Source: Planctomycetota bacterium
GTDB lineage: Bacteria; Planctomycetota; UBA1135; UBA2386
Direction: 5' to 3'
Length of the DNA: 8,647 bases
NCBI GenBank assembly: GCA_020425885.1
Contig: JAGQRA010000912.1
Coordinates: 1-8,647 of the forward strand
Numbering within the stretch: position 1 is the stretch's first letter; every line of letters begins with the position of its first letter. Below the pieces are notes generated by a model. It was not told the DNA's origin. It ran no database searches and worked only from the letters and a program-made list of their open reading frames with translations. Of the stretch, positions 5,712 through 8,647 are shown one piece after another. The translations under genes and the position numbers were made by a program.

Positions 5712-7854
5712 AGAAGTTCATCGCGTAGGACAGCTGCACGAACGCGGCGCGACCGCGGCCGGGATAGATGCCGGTGGCGAAGCGGCGGAAGTAGTCCTCG
5801 TCGAACAGATTCGTCACGCCCGCCGCGACGGCCACGCCGGTGCGGTCCGGCCGCTGGTTCCAGCCCACGGCGAGGTCCCACAGCGAGTAGCTCGGCTCCG
5901 AGCCGACGATGCCGTCGGCGCTGCCGGCAGAAGTGTTCGCCGGATCGCGGAAGGTCGAGTCCGAGTACGAGCCGCCGACGCGACCCCAAAGACCGGTTTG
6001 CCCGAGCTCGTACATCGCGCCCCAGCTGGCGAGCAGGTGCGGCGAGTTCGGCGTGTCGTTGCCCTCGTTGACGCCTTCGAGGATGGTCGAGCGCAGCACG
6101 GTGACCGTGCCGTAGGCCGACAGTCCGGCGAGATCCGCGGCGGCGCTGCCGAGGTCGTAGTCGAACGAGCCCTCGACGCCGTACGAGCGCGCCTTGCCGG
6201 AGTTGACCGGGACCTTGCCGTTGGCGGTGTTGACGTAGTCGATCTTGTCCTTGAACTCGTTGTCGAACAGCGCGATCGAGGCGCCGAGCCCGGGCACGTC
6301 GCGGCTGCGCAGCCCGAGCTCGTAGGCGGTCGAGTGCTCGGGGTCGGTCGGCGCGTAGAGCACGCTCGCCGGATCGAAGCCGGTCTCGTACTGCGGCGGG
6401 TAGAACGACTGCTGGAAGCTGCCGTAGACCGCCGTGTTCTCGGCGAGCGACCAGGTCAGGTTCGTCTCCGGCAACAGCTCGGTGTAGTTCTTGAAGATCT
6501 GGTTGTCATCCGACTCGGCGATGCCGGTCATGGTGATGCTCTCGGCGCGGAAGCCGATGCCCCAGTCGAGATCCTCGGTCAGCGCGATCACGTCCTCGGT
6601 GAACAGCGAGAACGCCCGACCGCGGAACTTGGCGTCGAGCTCGAGCGGCGTGTTCGGAGTGCCGGTGCCGATCGGCATCCGCAGGTAGAGCTCGTCGTTG
6701 GTCTCGGTCAGGTAGCGCAGGCTGTGGTAGAAGCGGTGGTCGAGGCCGAGCCACCGCGTACGCCAGGCGTAGCTCAGCTCGAGCGCGCTCGAGTCGAACT
6801 CCGAGTTCTGCTGCCGTTCGACCGTGTACGGCGCGACCACGGGGCGGAAGTCGTTCAGCTCGCGGCTGCCGGTCTGATGCCACAGCTTGGCTTCGAACGC
6901 GGTGTCGTCGTCGATGCGGTTGGCGTAGTGCAGGACGTAGCGGTTCATCTCGTAGCTGAAGTCGGAGCCGGGTCGCAGCGACTGGCGAGGATCGGCGTCG
7001 TAGGCCGTCTGCGTCAGCCCGCCCGCCTGCTCGGCGTGCAGCTCGGTGAACCGGCTGAAGTAGCCCTCGATGGTCTGCGCCGGATCGATGGCGTAGCGCA
7101 GCCTGAGCGCGCCGTCGTTGTCGCGGTAGTCGCTGTTGGCGCGGAAGCCGTCGCCGCCCTTGGTGACGGCGGTGACGAGCGCGCCGAACTGTCCCCAGGT
7201 GCCGCCGATCTCGGTGCTCGCCGAGTACTCGGCATCGCTGCCATAGCGCGACGTGAAGCGGAAGAGCGGCGTCTCGGGTATCGGCGCGGTGATCAGGTTG
7301 ACGACGCCGCCGGCGGCATTGGGCCCGTAGCGGATCGAGGCCCCGCCGCGGATGACGTCGATGCGCGCGACCCGTTCGACCGGCAGCGGCAGGCCGTCGA
7401 CGTCGGTGTTGCCGTACGGGGCCTCGGCGATCGGGATGCCGTCGACCAGCAGCGCCGTCAGCCCCGAACGTCGCGGATCGTTGCCGCGCAGGCCGATGTT
7501 GATGCGCGCGTCGTTGCTGTTCTCCGGCAGGAAGTAGACGCCGGGCGTGCGCCGCAGAACGGAGTCGAACGAGGCATCGGGATAGGTGGCTATGGTGTCG
7601 GCATCGACGATGTCGCGGCCGCCGGGGTAGTTGGTCGGCACGCCTTCGTCGGCGCTGATCACGACCGTGTCGAGGGTCGGAATCGTGCTCCTGCCCGGCT
7701 TCTGCTTCTGCTCCTTCGGCCCATCGGGCTGCTGTGACCTCGGCGCCGGCTGCGGCATCGTCGGCGTCGGCGCGGTCTGGCTGACCGCAGGACGCGCCAG
7801 GGCGTAGGCGATCGTCGCGGCGATCGCAGGAAACAGGGAGGATCTCGAAAGCAT
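5710..7854 (-). CDS. TonB-dependent outer-membrane receptor, FecA type without signalling domain
   Basis: A 714-residue outer-membrane receptor. From the ATG at 7854 there is a signal peptide (MLSRSS, hydrophobic core, cleavage near AVSQ, residue 26). A Pro/Gln/Lys-rich linker (27-58) and a TonB box LDTVVISA (61-68) follow. Next is the plug (about 74-190), with FDSVLRRTPGVYF, INIGLRGNDPRRSG, LLVDGIPIAEAPYG, RVARIDVIRGGASIRYGPNA and GGVVNLIT. The 22-strand barrel ends in VQLSYAMNF; the terminal Phe is the usual outer-membrane assembly signal. The RGNDPRRS and APYG lines are closest to FecA (ferric dicitrate). The ~80-residue N-terminal signalling domain of FecA is absent, so FecR/FecI-style surface signalling is not expected. 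The start is less certain than the others: no Shine-Dalgarno site precedes it, an in-frame GTG lies at 7863, and the frame stays open to 8052. Ferric citrate or another ferric chelate is the likely ligand, with haem or corrinoid possible. Confidence 0.92.
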   Translation of the reverse strand: MLSRSSLFPAIAATIAYALARPAVSQTAPTPTMPQPAPRSQQPDGPKEQKQKPGRSTIPTLDTVVISADEGVPTNYPGGRDIVDADTIATYPDASFDSVLRRTPGVYFLPENSNDARINIGLRGNDPRRSGLTALLVDGIPIAEAPYGNTDVDGLPLPVERVARIDVIRGGASIRYGPNAAGGVVNLITAPIPETPLFRFTSRYGSDAEYSASTEIGGTWGQFGALVTAVTKGGDGFRANSDYRDNDGALRLRYAIDPAQTIEGYFSRFTELHAEQAGGLTQTAYDADPRQSLRPGSDFSYEMNRYVLHYANRIDDDTAFEAKLWHQTGSRELNDFRPVVAPYTVERQQNSEFDSSALELSYAWRTRWLGLDHRFYHSLRYLTETNDELYLRMPIGTGTPNTPLELDAKFRGRAFSLFTEDVIALTEDLDWGIGFRAESITMTGIAESDDNQIFKNYTELLPETNLTWSLAENTAVYGSFQQSFYPPQYETGFDPASVLYAPTDPEHSTAYELGLRSRDVPGLGASIALFDNEFKDKIDYVNTANGKVPVNSGKARSYGVEGSFDYDLGSAAADLAGLSAYGTVTVLRSTILEGVNEGNDTPNSPHLLASWGAMYELGQTGLWGRVGGSYSDSTFRDPANTSAGSADGIVGSEPSYSLWDLAVGWNQRPDRTGVAVAAGVTNLFDEDYFRRFATGIYPGRGRAAFVQLSYAMNF

Positions 7855-7876
7855 CGTCAGCACAGGGGAGAAGGGG

Positions 7877-7904
7877 CACCCGGCGACCGCGGTGGTGCCG
7901 GGCG
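7877..7904 (-). other. Leader hairpin just upstream of the receptor start
   Basis: On the minus strand CGCCCGGC and GCCGGGTG pair (eight pairs, one G-U) around a 12-base loop. The structure ends 22 bases before the ATG at 7854 and is followed by a pyrimidine-rich run with no Shine-Dalgarno site. It could affect translation or mRNA stability of the receptor; no T-run follows, so a terminator is unlikely. Confidence 0.4.
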
Positions 7905-8034
7905 TGAAGAACTCTCCCTGAGCAATGCACGTGCCGGAGGGCGCGCCGGGCGAAGTCAGGTGTGACGTCCCTCGCGCGGCGGTCGCAATCGGACGCGAGT
8001 GTGCCACGAGTACGACAGCTTGTTCCGAACGCCG

Positions 8035-8048
8035 GACCGATGTCGGTC
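8035..8048. promoter_or_regulatory. 14-base dyad, possible operator for the receptor operon
   Basis: GACCGA-TG-TCGGTC is a perfect 6+2+6 inverted repeat, a form typical of dimeric regulator sites. A smaller dyad GTTCCGAAC lies 4 bases away (8022-8030), and TCGCGAA/TTCGCGA arms (8052-8086) lie on the other side. The position, about 180-195 bases before the receptor start, suits an operator or a structured leader. No known regulator motif is matched. Confidence 0.3.
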
Positions 8049-8102
8049 GCATCGCGAATGTGCCTGTCGCCGGTCACCGTTCGCGAGCCCGTTCATCGGC
8101 AG

Positions 8103-8132
8103 CCGAATGCCACCTCGCTTCTACCCATTCGG
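8103..8132. repeat. Inverted repeat with 7-base arms in the receptor upstream region
   Basis: CCGAATG (8103-8109) is the exact reverse complement of CATTCGG (8126-8132), separated by 16 bases. It is the outermost of the closely spaced dyads between 8022 and 8132. It could fold as a hairpin if the transcript starts upstream of it; function is unknown. Confidence 0.45.
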
Positions 8133-8160
8133 GCCCGGACGCGGGCGCGGCGGGCCGGCT

Positions 8161-8208
8161 CGTGCGCTCACCATCGCGGCGCGCACGCCGTCGCATCGGA
8201 GTGATGCG
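8161..8208 (-). terminator. Two consecutive hairpins after the right-edge gene, possible terminator
   Basis: On the minus strand CGCATC-ACTCC-GATGCG (8208-8192) begins 12 bases after the stop codon at 8221, followed by CGTGCGC and GCGCACG arms around a 13-base loop (8187-8161). Two stems just after a stop are a plausible terminator in GC-rich DNA, but no T-run follows either. Confidence 0.35.
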
Positions 8209-8220
8209 TGATCGCAACGA

Positions 8221-8647
8221 TCAACGCTTCGCCGCCTGCACGTCGACCGTGACCGCGACCTCGCCGTCGTCGACCGTGACCTCGGCATGACCGCGTCGGT
8301 TGCGGTCGCGTTCGTAGACCTCGATGCGGTAGCGACCCGATGGCAGGTCGGCGAAGTGGAAGACGCCGCCTTCGACCTCGGCATCGATGATCAGCCGGTC
8401 GGCGCCGGCTGCCGCGCCGACGGTCTGCAACTCGACGGCGCCGGCGGACAGGTTGCGGGCCAGGCCGCGGATCGCACCGCTGCCCGAGGGCGCGGCCAGA
8501 ACGACGGCATCGAGGCCGGCGGCGGTGAGCTCGACGCGCCGCGTCGCGACCCTCGTGCCCGACATCGTGCCGAGCACGAGTTCACCCGGCGTCAGCCCTT
8601 CGAGCGCGAAGGTGCCGTCCGTCGCCGGATGGGCCTCGACGCCGGCG
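8221..8647 (-). CDS. Carboxypeptidase-regulatory-like domain protein, C-terminal part (5' end outside window)
   Basis: The last 141 residues of a protein whose frame is open to the right edge. Two beta-sandwich repeats of the carboxypeptidase-regulatory / transthyretin-like type can be seen: the end of one (DGTFALEGLTPGELVLG) and a complete one ending in GGVFHFADLPSGRYRIEVYE, then a strand pair AEVTVDDGEVAVTVDV and the tail QAAKR. Such domains are usually extracytoplasmic modules in large surface or membrane-anchored proteins and have no enzyme activity themselves. No signal peptide or catalytic domain is visible because the N-terminus is missing. The stop codon is followed by two hairpins and 366 bases before the receptor start, so it is probably not part of the importer operon. 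The fold call rests on the F-(F/L)--LP-G-Y-(I/V)-V pattern. Confidence 0.75.
   Translation of the reverse strand, partial: AGVEAHPATDGTFALEGLTPGELVLGTMSGTRVATRRVELTAAGLDAVVLAAPSGSGAIRGLARNLSAGAVELQTVGAAAGADRLIIDAEVEGGVFHFADLPSGRYRIEVYERDRNRRGHAEVTVDDGEVAVTVDVQAAKR

Larger units (their letters stand above)
7855..8220. other. 366-base non-coding stretch: receptor leader/promoter region
   Basis: No convincing gene lies here on either strand; a 121-codon plus-strand frame is Arg/Ala/Ser-rich and runs into the opposite gene. The stretch must hold the operon promoter, but I see no clear -35/-10 pair, no Fur-like AT-rich box and no cobalamin riboswitch core (no GCCACTG or AGYCAGGAGACCTGCC on the minus strand). 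It does contain many inverted repeats: 7877-7904, 7971-7999, 8022-8030, 8035-8048, 8052-8086, 8103-8132, 8161-8187 and 8192-8208. Several short arms are expected by chance at this base composition. Confidence 0.6.

Noticed and set aside
5702..5989. Upstream start for the binding protein at 5989
   Set aside because: Would overlap the receptor by about 280 bases, give an Arg-rich extension and bury the lipoprotein signal; the ATG at 5701 has a Shine-Dalgarno site.
5998..7737. Plus-strand open frame of 579 codons
   Set aside because: Exactly antisense to the FecA-type receptor and rich in Arg/Val/Gly/Ala; no domain or ribosome site.
7940..7975. Possible cobalamin riboswitch (AAGTCAGG resembles the B12 box)
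   Set aside because: The match lies on the plus strand at 7953-7960, opposite to the operon's transcript, and the remaining core elements are absent on both strands.
7855..8052. Upstream start for the receptor at 8052
   Set aside because: The 66 added residues would precede the signal peptide and show no features; the frame is probably open by chance.
7855..8220. Fur, Zur or other AT-rich iron-regulation box
   Set aside because: No AT-rich 19-base palindrome resembling a Fur or Zur box is visible; the stretch is GC-rich throughout.
7925..8290. Plus-strand frame of 121 codons in the receptor upstream region
   Set aside because: Low-complexity composition and runs into the opposite-strand gene that ends at 8221; no ribosome site recognised.
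1..8647. tRNA, rRNA, CRISPR array, insertion sequence or integrase
   Set aside because: None seen: no regularly spaced direct repeats, no transposase or recombinase motifs, and no cloverleaf-like sequence noticed by eye.

Overview
The window is GC-rich bacterial DNA (roughly two thirds G+C by eye) from an organism with an outer membrane. It carries a TonB-type energy transducer, a TonB-dependent outer-membrane receptor that ends in the canonical C-terminal Phe, and lipoproteins. The secreted protein at 434-1648 ends in a ~120-residue domain with two spaced Cys (GYGCP near its start, GFAGC in the middle) and an SN-G tail. I associate this domain with marine Planctomycetota, where it occurs in many copies. 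A carboxypeptidase-regulatory-like fragment at the right edge fits that lineage too. Planctomycetota is an inference, not proven.

Layout. The left edge (2-397, + strand) holds the C-terminal part of a TonB protein. It converges on a 404-residue Cys-rich secreted protein (434-1648, - strand), and a near-perfect inverted repeat at 425-456 probably ends both transcripts. A 198-base gap follows. Then comes a compact five-gene minus-strand operon, in transcription order: FecA-type receptor (7854-5710), substrate-binding lipoprotein (5701-4787), FecCD-type permease (4790-3777), ABC ATPase (3780-2959) and a beta-propeller-like lipoprotein (2962-1847). The last four genes overlap by exactly 4 bases at each junction (GTGA, ATGA, ATGA). 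The receptor and the binding protein are 8 bases apart, and the Shine-Dalgarno site of the second overlaps the stop codon of the first. A 366-base non-coding stretch (7855-8220), rich in inverted repeats, precedes the receptor. At the right edge is the 3' end of an unrelated minus-strand gene.

How the genes work together. The order receptor / binding protein / permease / ATPase is that of E. coli fecABCDE, but with one permease gene, so the permease is presumably a homodimer. TonB would energise the receptor, the lipoprotein would collect the ligand in the periplasm, and the permease-ATPase pair would import it. The ligand is most likely a ferric chelate, with haem or a corrinoid as alternatives. 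No cobalamin riboswitch or Fur-like box was found to settle this. The most unusual part is the fifth gene: a propeller-like lipoprotein with no standard role in such importers, yet translationally coupled to the ATPase. The Cys-rich secreted protein between the operon and tonB is also uncharacterised.
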